From positions 16,436,501 through 16,500,500 of the forward strand of contig NC_086034.1 in the NCBI RefSeq assembly GCF_036323735.1: a stretch of DNA of 64,000 bases, in the 5' to 3' direction. The position numbers and the translations under genes were made by a program. A model generated the notes under the pieces. It had not been told where the DNA came from, made no database searches, and saw only the letters and a list, made by a program, of their open reading frames with translations. The number at the start of each line of letters is the position of its first letter. The stretch's first letter is position 1. This document shows positions 47,773 to 58,348 of this stretch, piece after piece. This DNA is from Rattus norvegicus (lineage: Eukaryota > Chordata > Mammalia > Rodentia > Muridae).

Positions 47773-49361
47773 AAAAAGAAACAGCAGCATCTGAGCCAAA
47801 TGGAACTTCTTTTTCGCACTGAACGGTATTATTGTCCAATAGCAGATCTGTAAGTGCAGTAAAATGGGGCTGGAGCTTTTCTCAGTCTAATTGAGGAGTC
47901 CTAAGGAGAAAGAAAATCTGTTAATATAATATAAAGATGGATGATGAGGATGAAAAATATAAAAATGGATCAAAATGAGTTATGTGATCATTCACCTCTC
48001 AGACCCAAAAATATAAAGAAAAGTGGGCACAGAGAAAAAAAGACACAACCAAAAAAATAAAAGGATTAGACTATGGCAGTAGGTGAGGGAAGAAGGAGAG
48101 GAAAAAAGTAAAACAAATTAATTAGAAACTGTGGTACTTTGGCGTGGGACGATAACCCTGCATGTCTTGACATGATGTGCTGACTTTTGTTCAAGCTTAT
48201 GATGGTTTTGGTTTTGTTTTGTTTTGTTTTGTTTTGTTTTGTTTTGTTTTGTTTTGTTTTGTTTTACCACATGAAGTACCAAGAGTGACAAGTACCTTAA
48301 CCTGAAGGTAAGATCCGAAACTGGCAGTGCTTGTTTGTTTCCTGGCTTGAGACTGTAGTGGAGTGGCATGAGACTCTAAAAATGGTATTCTAAATTAGAA
48401 ACCACGGAAGAACTTTAAATCTCAATCAAGTTCCCAGGCCTGGGAATGCCTTCAGGCTCCCGAAAAATTGAGTGCTTTGGGGGCCTCGGATTTCTGGATC
48501 CCTTTCCAAAACATCAAATTCTCTTTGGAAACAGGTCTGGAGGCATCTTGAAGGCTGCTAATTAAGTACAATTTGGGTCACATTCTGAAATGATGTTTCA
48601 TTGGTGCAACACAAAACCGCTGCTATTAGCCACGTTTATGTCTTATTAACCATACAAAAGCATCAAGGTGACTTGCCGCGGCAGCCAGTGTACTGCTAGC
48701 CTCTGTTGCCCATATTAATTACAACACCATCCTTGAAAGGGCAGTATGATAGCTTGGCTGACGTTGAATAGAAACTGGGGCTGTTTTTCTCTTTCTCTCA
48801 GTCCATTCTTCATTGAAATCCATTCGGGATGATGCTTGGGTAAATGATGTTCAAGAGTCTCCATTTCTAATGCCCTTAATGAGGCCATTAAAACCCAAAA
48901 GGGAGAACCTGTACCTGTTACAGAAAGGAGGCCAGAAGGAATGAATGGCTCATGCCGAGTGAAAAAAATTAAACCCCCAGTGCTTGCTTGGGAAGCCAGG
49001 TGTGAGGAAAAGAATCAGCATCCATCTGGACACTTAAATCTTCAAACAGTGTGGAGTGAGACTTCATAGAACTAAAATGAAGAGGAGAGCAACAGACACT
49101 AGACTGGGGAAGGAAAGAGTACGACTCTGTACCAGCCTATGAATAATGGAAATAGGACGGCACTGGAATACGGCAGGCCAGTAGCAGATAACTACTAGGG
49201 CCTCATTTGTGCATGTGCTCATTGTCGTGATTTTTATTGTTCATAAAGCATTTCCATTTCAGCACATCAGAAAAATCTACTAATTTGTACATTGTCCATC
49301 TTTTGATTGCCCTTTTATGCATCTAAAGGGACATTCGAGAGGAGTGTGCACAATGTCAGCA
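47769..49361. other. Repeat-poor stretch; possible conserved non-coding DNA at 48420-49020
   Basis: Apart from (GTTTT)n at 48205-48265, no interspersed repeat was recognised. 48420-49020 has balanced composition, several CpGs (for example CCGCGGC near 48677) and TAATTA/TTAATGA homeodomain-type motifs. Function is not shown. Confidence 0.4.
48205..48265. repeat. (GTTTT)n pentanucleotide repeat
   Basis: About 12 units of GTTTT. Confidence 0.96.
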
Positions 49362-50163
49362 AGGATGATATTGGAGGCTTTTCCTTTTTTTTAAGATATA
49401 TTTCTTTATTTACTGTATTCCCTTTCCCAGTTTCCTGTCCCTAAGCTCCCATCCCCTCCTCCTCCCCCATATGGGTGTTCCCCCCATCCAGCCCCCCTTA
49501 CTCCCTCCCCCTGGCATTCCCCTGTACTCGGGGTCCAACCTTGGCAGGACCAAGGGCTTTCCCTTCCACTCATGACCCAACAAGGCTATTCTCTGCTACA
49601 CATGCAGTTGGAGCCCTGGTCAGTCCATGTATAGTCTTTCAGTAATGGTTTAATCCTTGGAAGCTCTGGTTGGTTGGCATTGTTGTTCTTATGGGGTTGC
49701 AAGCTCCTTCAGCTCTTTCAATCCTTCCTCTAATTCCCCCCAAGGGGGTCCTGTTCTCAGTACAGTGGTTTGCTGCTAGCAGTGACCTCTGTATTGGACA
49801 TGCTCTGGATGTGTCTCTCAGGAGAGGTCTATATCTGGTCCTTTTCAGCATGCACTTTTTAGCTTCATCAATCTTATCTAGTTTTGGTGGCTGTATAAAT
49901 ATATGGGCCACATGTGAGTCAGGCTCTGAATGGCCATTCCTTCAGTCTCTGCTCTAAACTTCCATATCCCTTCCTATGGATATTTTTTCCTCTTTTAAGA
50001 AGAAGTGGGAGCATCCACATTTTGGTCATCCTTCTTCTTGCTTCCTGTGGTCTGTGGATTACATTTTAGGTAATTCAAGCTTTTGGGCTAATATCCACTT
50101 ATCAATGACAGCATACCAAAATAGTATGGGTTACCTCAATCAGGATGATATTGGAGGCTTTTC
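49362..50163 (-). mobile_element. L1-J, 5'-truncated L1 with 22-bp flanking repeats
   Basis: The body at 49384-50141 is the L1 3'UTR plus about 18 ORF2 codons (stop at 50088-50090). A T-run at 49385-49392 marks the tail. Flanks 49362-49383 and 50142-50163 are identical over 22 bp (start AGGATGATATTGG, end GGCTTTTC). The first ~10 bp of the right copy also match L1's own ORF2 sequence, so part of the apparent TSD may be junction microhomology. Confidence 0.88.
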
Positions 50164-50250
50164 GAAAGAGAGAGAAGGCATGCACAGAGCAGGGACACAG
50201 AATAGGCCACATCTATTTAACTTTTGTTTTTCAAATTGAAAGCCAGCTAT

Positions 50251-50487
50251 AACAGAGAGAGAGAGAGAGAGAAAGAGAGAGGAGGAGGAGAAGAAGAAGA
50301 AGAAAGAAGAAGAAGAAGAAGAAGAAGAAGAAGAAGAAGAAGAAGAAGAAGAAGAAGAAGAAGAAGAAGAAGAAGAGGAGGAGGAGGAGGAGGAGGAGGA
50401 GGAGGAGGAGGAGGAGGAGGAGGAGGAGGAGGAGGGAAGGAGAGGAGGAGGGGGAGGAGAGGAGGAGGGGGAGGAGGAGGGAGAGGA
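50251..50487. repeat. Long purine tract: (GA)n, (GAA)n, (GGA)n
   Basis: About 235 bp almost purely A and G: GA-rich 50251-50280, (GAA)n about 50290-50374 with few interruptions, (GGA)n about 50375-50433, then GGGGAGGA variants. Confidence 0.96.
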
Positions 50488-50659
50488 TCTTTGTTAAAGA
50501 TACCATTCTAATTTGTCCCTTCATCCCAAAATGCAGGGCTTCCAAGAGGGCAGAGAAAGAAATGTCATACCTACATTTTGACAAATCCAGACAATGTGTA
50601 CAGCCTATTATGTTAATTAAATCCAAAGAATTCCAATAACAATAAGTACAGATATTAAA

Positions 50660-51064
50660 ATTGTGCTGGTTAGTTTTTGTCAACTTGAAACAAACTAGAG
50701 TCACCTAGGAAGATGAACCCTCCACTAAGGAGTTGACTTCATCAGATGAGCTTGTGGGAATATCCATGGCACATTTTCCTCATTAATGACTGATGTGGGA
50801 AAACACATCTAAAGTGTGTGCAGTCCCTCCATGGTCAGGTGGCTGAGGGTGGAATAAGAAAGCGAGTTGACCAAGCCAGGGGAAGTGAGCAAGTAAGCAG
50901 CATTCTTCCATTGTCTCTGCCTGTTTCTGCCTCCAAGTTCCTGAGTCAGCTCCTGCCTTGGCATCTGTCAAAGGTGGGCCCTAACCTGCATGATGTAGTA
51001 AACTCATTTCTAACCCGGTTGCATTCAGTCAGTATTTTATGACAGCAACAATAAAACAAACTAC
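50660..51064 (+). mobile_element. LTR-like rodent repeat, copy 1 (family name uncertain)
   Basis: TGCTGGTTAGTTTTTGTCAACTTGAAACAAACTAGAGTCA, GGCACATTTTCCTCATTAATGACTGATG, GGAATAAGAAAGCGAGTTGACCAAGCC, AAGTAAGCAGCATTC and a GCAACAATAAAACAAACTAC end. I know this as a common murid repeat with TG..CA-type ends (ERVL/MaLR-like or a MER-type). A reverse copy is at 51885-52430. Confidence 0.7.
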
Positions 51065-51087
51065 GATAGTGTCTTAAGAAAGGTAAC

Positions 51088-51215
51088 ATCAGCAGGGCTC
51101 GGTAGCACACATCACTAATCCCAGATAGCACTTTGGAGGTGGATTGAGGAGGATTACGAACTCTGTGTTATTCTTGGCTACATACCAAATTCAGTCTTGG
51201 TGCGAACATATCTGA
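51088..51215 (+). mobile_element. B1 SINE, diverged
   Basis: CAGGGCTCGGTAGCACACATCACTAATCCCAG, GCACTTTGGAGGTGGATTGAGGAGGATTACGAACTC and GGCTACATACCAAATTCAG are B1 landmarks; the A-rich tail is weak. Confidence 0.78.
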
Positions 51216-51884
51216 GAAGACAAAACAAGAGGGGTCCTAATACAGTGAGATGTAATTTTTTTTTGCATTGTTTAAAAGTATAGCTTTTGTCTTTTCCCTA
51301 AAAATTCCAATTTCTTTACCATCTCTGAAAGGTAAGAATAAAAGTCAGCAGACAAATGGAATGCTGAGAATGGAAGCATTCAGTCCAGGAAACTGAACAC
51401 AATAGGTCAGTGAAGAAGTCTCCATACCCATGGACAGATGGTCAACTTTCCTCACTGCCAGACAAGGTAGACGTCACTAAAGGCTCTTTAGTGAATTCCC
51501 TGCCTCAGAGTTTACAGGAAGGAGAGGGTAGCAGATGTTTTAACAGTATGCATTCCCCATGGGTGGTAAGGACAAAATACTCAAGGAGTCAGAATCACAC
51601 CACCAGAGGTGACTAAGAAATTTATCATGAACAGATGGGTGTTCTAGTGACGGCAAAGGACAGGAAAGCAGACTGTCACAGACTTTAGGAAAAACATTCA
51701 CCCATCCTTTGATGCTCTAATGCTCTATGTCTTCACATTCTCAAATCAGAGTTATCCAGTCCTTCACAGACTACCACAACCCTGTGAGACAGTCAAGAGC
51801 AGAGGGCGATGAACAGGTTTTTGGTCCTTGAACCTAGATTACCTGAATTTTTCACCTTCAACTTAACCGAAAGTAACAGACTCA
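51216..51884. other. Unassigned DNA
   Basis: No repeat or exon recognised between the B1 and the reversed LTR-like copy. Confidence 0.45.
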
Positions 51885-52069
51885 GCTTGCTATCTTTTGC
51901 TGTGGTAAATACCATGATCAAAAATAAGTTGGGGAGGAAAGGGTTTATTTGTCATATGTGTCAAGATCACAGTCCATCACTGAAAGAAACAAGGCAGGAA
52001 TTCAAACAGGAATGTGGAGGTAGGAACTGTGGAAGAACATTACTTATTGAGGTTGCTTTCATGGCTTGC

Positions 52070-52132
<63 letters not shown>

Positions 52133-52171
52133 TACATACATATACATATAGATTTAGATTTAGATATCTAC

Positions 52172-52221
<50 letters not shown>

Positions 52222-52430
52222 ATGTATGTATGTATGTATGTATGTATAAAACACTCAGGACCAATTCTTTGACTAAAGATAATTACCTACAGTTGTCTGG
52301 GCCTTCCCAGATCAATCACTAATCAAGATAATTCCCACATAAATTTGCCAATCTAAAAGAGGCAATTCTTCACTTGAGGCTTTCCTAGATGACTTTTGTT
52401 TGGCAAGTGACAAAAACCTACCTCATCCCT
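51885..52430 (-). mobile_element. LTR-like rodent repeat, copy 2, with internal microsatellite
   Basis: Reverse of the 50660 family: TTGCTGTGGTAAATACCATGATC, AGTTGGGGAGGAAAGGGTTTATTT, ATCACAGTCCATCACTGAAAG, then after the microsatellite CAGATCAATCACTAATCAAGATAATTCCC and CACTTGAGGCTTTCCTAGATGACTTTTGTTTGGCAAGTGAC. The middle has been replaced or displaced by simple repeats. Confidence 0.68.
52070..52249. repeat. (GATA)n, (TA)-rich, (GT)n and (ATGT)n compound microsatellite
   Basis: About 15 GATA units (52070-52131), a TATACATA/TTTAGA link, about 12 GT units and about 11 ATGT units. Confidence 0.96.
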
Positions 52431-52442
52431 TTTCTATAGATT

Positions 52443-52459
52443 AAGAATAGTGATATCCT
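52443..52459. repeat. Target-site duplication of L1-K, left copy
   Basis: AAGAATAGTGATATCCT, identical to 59114-59130. The site TT|AAGA fits L1 endonuclease preference. The last CCT also matches the L1 unit, so the 5' boundary is ambiguous by about 3 bp. Confidence 0.95.
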
Positions 52460-53365
52460 GGTTGCTGCCTCCGCGGAGAGCTCGTGGGCAGCACCCCGCG
52501 AGCAAGCTTGAGCCTCGGGACCACAGGTAAGACCAACTTGTCTGCTGCAAGAAAGCTGCCTGGTGAAATCAGGACACACAGAGGCAGAATTCCTCTAGGA
52601 CCGGTCACGTCCTGTGTTTACCAGAAGTCCCACACCCTCGGATCCCAGCCCGCAGCAGCTCTCTGCTCCCAGACCCCGTGGGAAAGAGACCTCACCGCCT
52701 GGTCAGGCACTCCTGAGGCTGCAGAGCGGAAGAGACCACCAACACTGCCCACCCCTGCCCACATCCCTGGCCCAAGAGGAAACTGTATAAGGCCTCTGGG
52801 CTCCCGTGGGGGAGGGCCCAGGAGCGGCAGGACCCCTGCCTGAGACACCACCAGAACCTGAAGGAAACAGACCAGATAAACAGTTCTCTGCACCCAAATC
52901 CCGTGGGAGGGAGAGCTAAACCTTCAGAGAGGCAGACAGGCCTGGGAAACCAGAAGAGACTGCTCTCTCTACATACATCTTCGATGCCAGAGGAAAACAC
53001 CAAAGGCCATCTGGAACCCTGGTGCACTGAAGCTCCCGGAAGGGGCGGCACAGGTCTTCCTGGTTGCTGCCGCCGCAGAGAGCCCGTGGGCAGCACCCCA
53101 CGAGCGAACTTGAGCCTCGGGACCACAGGTAAGACCAACTTTTCTGCTGCAAGAAAGCTGCCTGGTGAACTCAAGACACAGGCCCACAGGAACAGCTGAA
53201 GACCTGTAGAGAGGAAAAACTGCACGCCCGAAAGCAGAACACTCTGTCCCCATAACTGACTGAAAGAGAGGAAAACAGGTCTACAGCACTCCTGACACAC
53301 AGGCTTATAGGACAGTCTAGCCACTGTCAGAAATAGCAGAACAAAGTAACACTAGAGATATTCTG
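52460..53365 (+). promoter_or_regulatory. L1-K 5'UTR promoter with tandem ~602-bp unit
   Basis: CCTGGTTGCTGCC at 52457-52469 recurs at 53059-53071 (602-bp period); homology extends about 115 bp into the second unit before diverging toward ORF1. The region is the most GC- and CpG-rich in the window. The rat L1 5' end is known to act as a promoter and CpG island. Each unit carries CACAGGTAAGAC (GT at 52527-52528 and 53129-53130), a near-ideal 5' splice site. Confidence 0.88.
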
Positions 53366-54464
53366 ATGGCGAGAGGCAAGCACAGGAACCCAAGTAACAG
53401 AAACCAAGACTACATGGCATCATCGGAGCCCAATTCTCCCACCAAAACAAACACGGAATATCCAAACACACCAGAAAAGCAAGATCTAGTTTCAAAAATC
53501 ATATTTGATCATGATGCTGGAGGACTTCAAGAAAGACGTGAAGAACTCCCTTAGGGAAACACAGGAAAATATTAATAAACAAGTAGAAGCCTACAGAGAG
53601 GAATCGCAAAAATCCCTGAAAGAATCGCAAAAATCCCTGAAAGAATTCCAGGAAAACACAATCAAACAGTTGAAGGAATTAAAAATGGAAATAGAAGCAA
53701 TCAAGAAAGAACACATGAAAACAACCCTGGATATAGAAAACCAAAAGAAGAGACAAGGAGCCGTAGATACAAGCTTCACCAACAGAATACAAGAGATGGA
53801 AGAGAGAATCTCAGGAGCAGAAAATTCCATAGAAATCATTGACTCAACTGTCAAAGATAATGTAAAGCAGAAAAAGATACTGGTCCAAAACATACAGGAA
53901 ATCCAGGACTCAATGAGAAGATCAAACCTAAGGATAATATGTATAGAAGAGATTGAAGACTCCCAGTTCAAAGGACCAGTAAATATCTTCAACAAAATCA
54001 TAGGAGAAAACTTCCCTAACCTAAAAAAAGAGATACCCATAGGCATACAAGAAGCCTACAGAACTCCAAATAGATTGGACCAGAAAAGAAACACCTCCCG
54101 TCACATAATAGTCAAAACACCAAATGCACAAAATAAAGAAAGAATATTAAAAGCAGTAAGGGAAAAAGGTCAAGTAACATATAAAGGCAGACCTATCAGA
54201 ATCACACCAGACTTCTCGCCAGAAACTATGAAGGCCAGAAGATCCTGGACTGATGTCATACACGCCCTAAGAGAACACAAATGCCAGCCCAGGTTACTGT
54301 ATCCTGCAAAACTCTCAATTAACATAGATGGAGAAACCAAGATATTCCATGACAAAACCAAATTTACACAATATCTTTCTACAAATCCAGCACTACAAAG
54401 GATAATAAGTGGTAAAGCCCAACATAAGGAGGCAAGCTATACCCTAGAAGAAGCAAGAAACTAA
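53366..54464 (+). pseudogene. L1-K ORF1, one frameshift
   Basis: L1 ORF1p is an RNA-binding chaperone that forms trimers. The start ATG at 53366 gives MARGKHRNPSNRNQDYMASS. The first frame runs 62 codons and ends at 53554. An extra A in the run 53494-53498 (five A versus four in L1-B) shifts the frame by +1. The remainder is open from 53505 to the stop at 54462-54464: coiled coil (KKDVKNSLRETQENINKQVE; EESQKSLK twice), RRM-like part (SNLRIICIEE; L1-B has G where this has C) and C-terminal domain (ARRSWTDVIHALREHKC, YPAKLS). Total length would be about 365 residues, usual for rat L1. Confidence 0.95.
53601..53642 (+). repeat. 21-bp heptad duplication in the ORF1 coiled coil
   Basis: Units 53601-53621 and 53622-53642 are identical and each encode ESQKSLK, exactly one coiled-coil heptad. 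L1-B has a 66-bp repeat at the equivalent place instead. Confidence 0.93.
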
Positions 54465-54523
54465 TCGTCTTGGCAACAAAACAAAGAGAATGAAAGCACA
54501 CAAACATAACCTCACATCCAAAT

Positions 54524-57500
54524 ATGAATATAACGGGAAGCAATAACCACTATTCCTTAATATCTCTCAACATCAATGGCCTCAACTCCCCAATAAAAAG
54601 ACATAGATTAACAAACTGGATGCGCAACGAGGACTCTGCATTCTGCTGCCTACAGGAAACACACCTCAGAGACAAAGACAGACATTACCTCAGAGTGAAA
54701 GGCTGGAAAACAATTTTCCAAGCAAATGGTCAGAAGAAGCAAGCTGGAGTAGCCATTCTAATATCAAATAAAATCAATTTTCAACTAAAAGCCATCAAAA
54801 AAGATAATGAAGGACACTTCATATTCATCAAAGGAAAAATCCACCAAGATGAACTCTCAATCCTAAATATCTATGCCCCAAATACAAGGGCACCTACATA
54901 TGTAAAAGAAACCTTACTAAAGCTCAAAACACACATTGCACCTCACACAATAATAGTGGGAGATTTCAACACCCCACTCTCATCAATGGACAGATCATGG
55001 AAACAGAAATTAAACAGAGATGTAGACAGACTAAGAGAAGTCATGAGCCAAATGGACTTAACAGATATTTATAGAATATTCTATCCTAAAGCAAAAGGAT
55101 ATACCTTCTTCTCATCTACTCATGGTACTTTCTCAAATATTTATTGACCATATAATTGGTCAAAAAACAGGCCTCAACAGGTACAGAAAGATAGAAATAA
55201 TCCCATGTGTGCTATCGGACCACGGCCTAAAACTGGTCTTCAATAACAATCAAGGAAGAATGCCCACATATACTTGGAAATTGAACAATGCTCTACTCAA
55301 TGATAACCTGGTCAAGGAAGAAATAAAGAAAGAAATTAAAAACTTTATAGAATTTAATGAAAATGAAGGTACAACATACCCAAACTTATGGGACACAATG
55401 AAAGCTGTGCTAAGAGGAAAACTCATAGCGCTGAGTGCCTGCAGAAAGAAACAGGAAAGAGCATATGTCAGCAGCTTGACAGCACACCTAAAAGCTCTAC
55501 AACAAAAAGAAGCAAATACACCCAGGAGGAGTAGAAGGCAGGAAATAATCAAACTCAGAGCGAAAATCAACCAAGTAGAAACAAAAAAGACCACAGAAAG
55601 AATCAACAGAACCAAAAGTTGGTTCTTTGAGAAAATCAACAAGATAGATAAACCCTTAGCCAAACTAACGAGAGGACACAGAGAATGCGTCCAAATTAAC
55701 AAAATCAGAAATAAAAAGGGAGACATAACAACAGATTCAGAGGAAATTCAAAAAATCATCAGATCTTACTATAAAAACCTATATCCAACAAAACTTGAAA
55801 ATCTTCAGGAAATGGACAATTTCCTAGACAGATACCAGGTACCGAAGTTAAATCAGGAACAGATAAACCAGTTAAACAACCCCATAACTCCTAAGGAAAT
55901 AGAAGCAGTCATTAAAGGTCTCCCAACCAAAAAGAGCCCAGGTCCAGACGGGTTTAGTGCAGAATTCTATCAAACCTTCATAGAAGACCTCGTACCAATA
56001 TTATCCAAACTATTCCACAAAATTGAAACAGATGGATCACTACCGATTACCTTCTACGAAGCCACAATTACTCTTATACCTAAACCACACGAAGACACAA
56101 CAAAGAAAGAGAACTTCAGACCAATATCCCTTATGGATATCGACGCAAAAATACTCAACAAAATTCTGGCAAACCGAATTCAAGAGCACATCAAAACAAT
56201 CATCCACCATGATCAAGTAGGCTTCATCCCAGGCATGCAGGGATGGTTTAATATACGGAAAACCATCAACGTGATCCATTATATAAACAAACTGAAAGAA
56301 CAGAACCACATGATCATTTCATTAGACGCTGAGAAAGCATTTGACAAAATTCAACACCCCTTCATGATAAAAGTCCTGGAAAGAATAGGAATTCAAGGCC
56401 CATACCTGAACATAGTAAGAGCCATATACAGCAAACCAGTTGCTAACATTAAACTAAATGGAGAGAAACTTGAAGCAATCCCACTAAAATCAGGGACTAG
56501 ACAAGGCTGCCCACTCTCTCCCTACTTATTCAATATACTTCTTGAAGTTCTAGCTAGAGCAATCAGACAACAATAGGAGGTCAAGGGGATACAGATCAGA
56601 AAAGAAGAAGTCAAAATATCACTATTTGCAGATGATATGATAGTATATTTAAGTGATCCCAAAAGTTCCACCAGAGAACTATTAAAGCTGATAAACAACT
56701 TCAGCAAAGTGGCTGGGTATAAAATTAACTCAAATAAATCAGTTGCCTTCCTCTATACAAAAGAGAAACAAGCCGAGAAAGAAATTAGGGAAACGACACC
56801 CTTCATAATAGACCCAAATAATATAAAGTACCTCGGTGTGACTTTAACAAAGCAAGTAAAAGATCTGTACAATAAGAACTTCAAGACACTGAAGAGGGAA
56901 ATTGAAGAAGACCTCAGAAGATGAAAAGATCTCCATGCTCATGGATTGGCAGGATTAATATAGTAAAAATGGCCATTTTACCAAAAGCAATCTACAGATT
57001 CAATGCAATCCCCATCAAAATACCAATCCAATTCTTCAAAGAGTTAGACAGAACAATTTGCAAATTCATCTGGAATAACAAAAAACCCAGGATAGCTAAA
57101 GCTATCCTCAACAATAAAAGGACTTCAGGGGGAATCACTATCCCTGAACTCAAGCAGTATTACAGAGCAATAGTGATAAAAACTGCATGGTATTGGTACA
57201 GAGACAGACAGATAGACCAATGGAATAGAATTGAAGACCCAGAAATGAACCCACACACCTATGGTCACTTGATTTTTGACAAAGGAGCCAAAACCATCAA
57301 ATGGAAAAAAGATAGCATTTTCAGCAAATGGTGCTGGTTCAACTGGAGGTCAACATGTAGAAGAATGCAGATCGATCCATGCTTATCACCCTGTACAAAG
57401 CTTAAGTCCAAGTGGATCAAGGACCTCCACATCAAACCAGACACACTCAAACTAATAGAAGAAAAACTAGGGAAGCATCTGGAACACATGGGCACTGGAA

Positions 57501-58348
57501 AAAATTTCCTAAACAAAACACCAATGGCTTATGCTCTAAGATCAAGAATCGACAAATGGGATCTCATAAAACTGCAAAGCTTCTGTAAGGCAAAGGACAC
57601 TGTGGTTAGGACAAAACGGCAACCAACAGATTGGGAAAATATCTTTACCAATCCTACAACAGATAGAGGCCTTATATCCAAAATATACAAAGAACTCAAG
57701 AAGTTAGACCGCAGGGAAACAAATAACCCTATTAAAAAATGGGGTTCAGAGCTAAACAAAGAATTCACAGCTGAGGAATGCCGAATGGCTGAGAAACACC
57801 TAAAGAAATGTTCAACATCTTTAGTCATAAGGGAAATGCAAATCAAAACAACCCTGAGATTTCACCTCACACCAGTGAGAATGGCTAAGATCAAAAACTC
57901 AGGGGACAACAGATGCTGGCAAGGATGTGGAGAAAGAGGAACACTCCTCCATTGTTGGTGGGATTGCAAACTGGTACAACCATTCTGGAAATCAGTCTGG
58001 AGGATCCTCAGAAAATTGGACATTGAACTGCCTGAGGATCCAGCTATACCTCTCTTGGGCATATACCCAAAAGATGCCCCAACATATAAAAAAGACACGT
58101 GCTCCACTATGTTCATCGCAGCCTTATTTATAATAGCCAGAAGCTGGAAAGAACCCAGATGCCCTTCAACAGAGGAATGGATACAGAAAATGTGGTACAT
58201 CTACACAATGGAATATTACTCAGCTATCAAAAACAACTTCATGAAATTCGTAGGCAAATGGTTGGAACTGGAAAACATCATCCTGAGTGAGCTAACCCAA
58301 TCACAGAAAGACATACATGGTATGCACTCATTGATAAGTGGCTATTAG
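54524..58348 (+). pseudogene. L1-K ORF2 (endonuclease-reverse transcriptase), multiple lesions
   Basis: The start at 54524 gives MNITGSNNHYS. The endonuclease shows N16 (LNINGLNS), E45 (CLQETHL), Y117, D147 and N149 (GDFNT), with SDH at about 55222 in the next frame. A net +4-nt change relative to L1-B near 55128-55140 shifts the frame. RT motifs follow: ENFRPISLMDID, HHDQVGFIPG, SLDAEKAFDKIQ, GTRQGCPLSP. TAG at 56574-56576 (lysine in L1-B) cuts the protein just before FADD (56625-56636). TGA at 56922-56924 (tryptophan in L1-B) and a 1-nt deletion near 56930-56936 follow. The last frame (56921-58348) has the C-terminal domain with CWQGCGERGTLLHCWWDC. The span of about 1,275 codons is full length. 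Confidence 0.96.

Noticed and set aside
50224..50704. Arg/Gly-rich plus frame and Leu/Phe-rich minus frame
   Set aside because: Translation of the GAA/GGA purine tract; there is no coding context.
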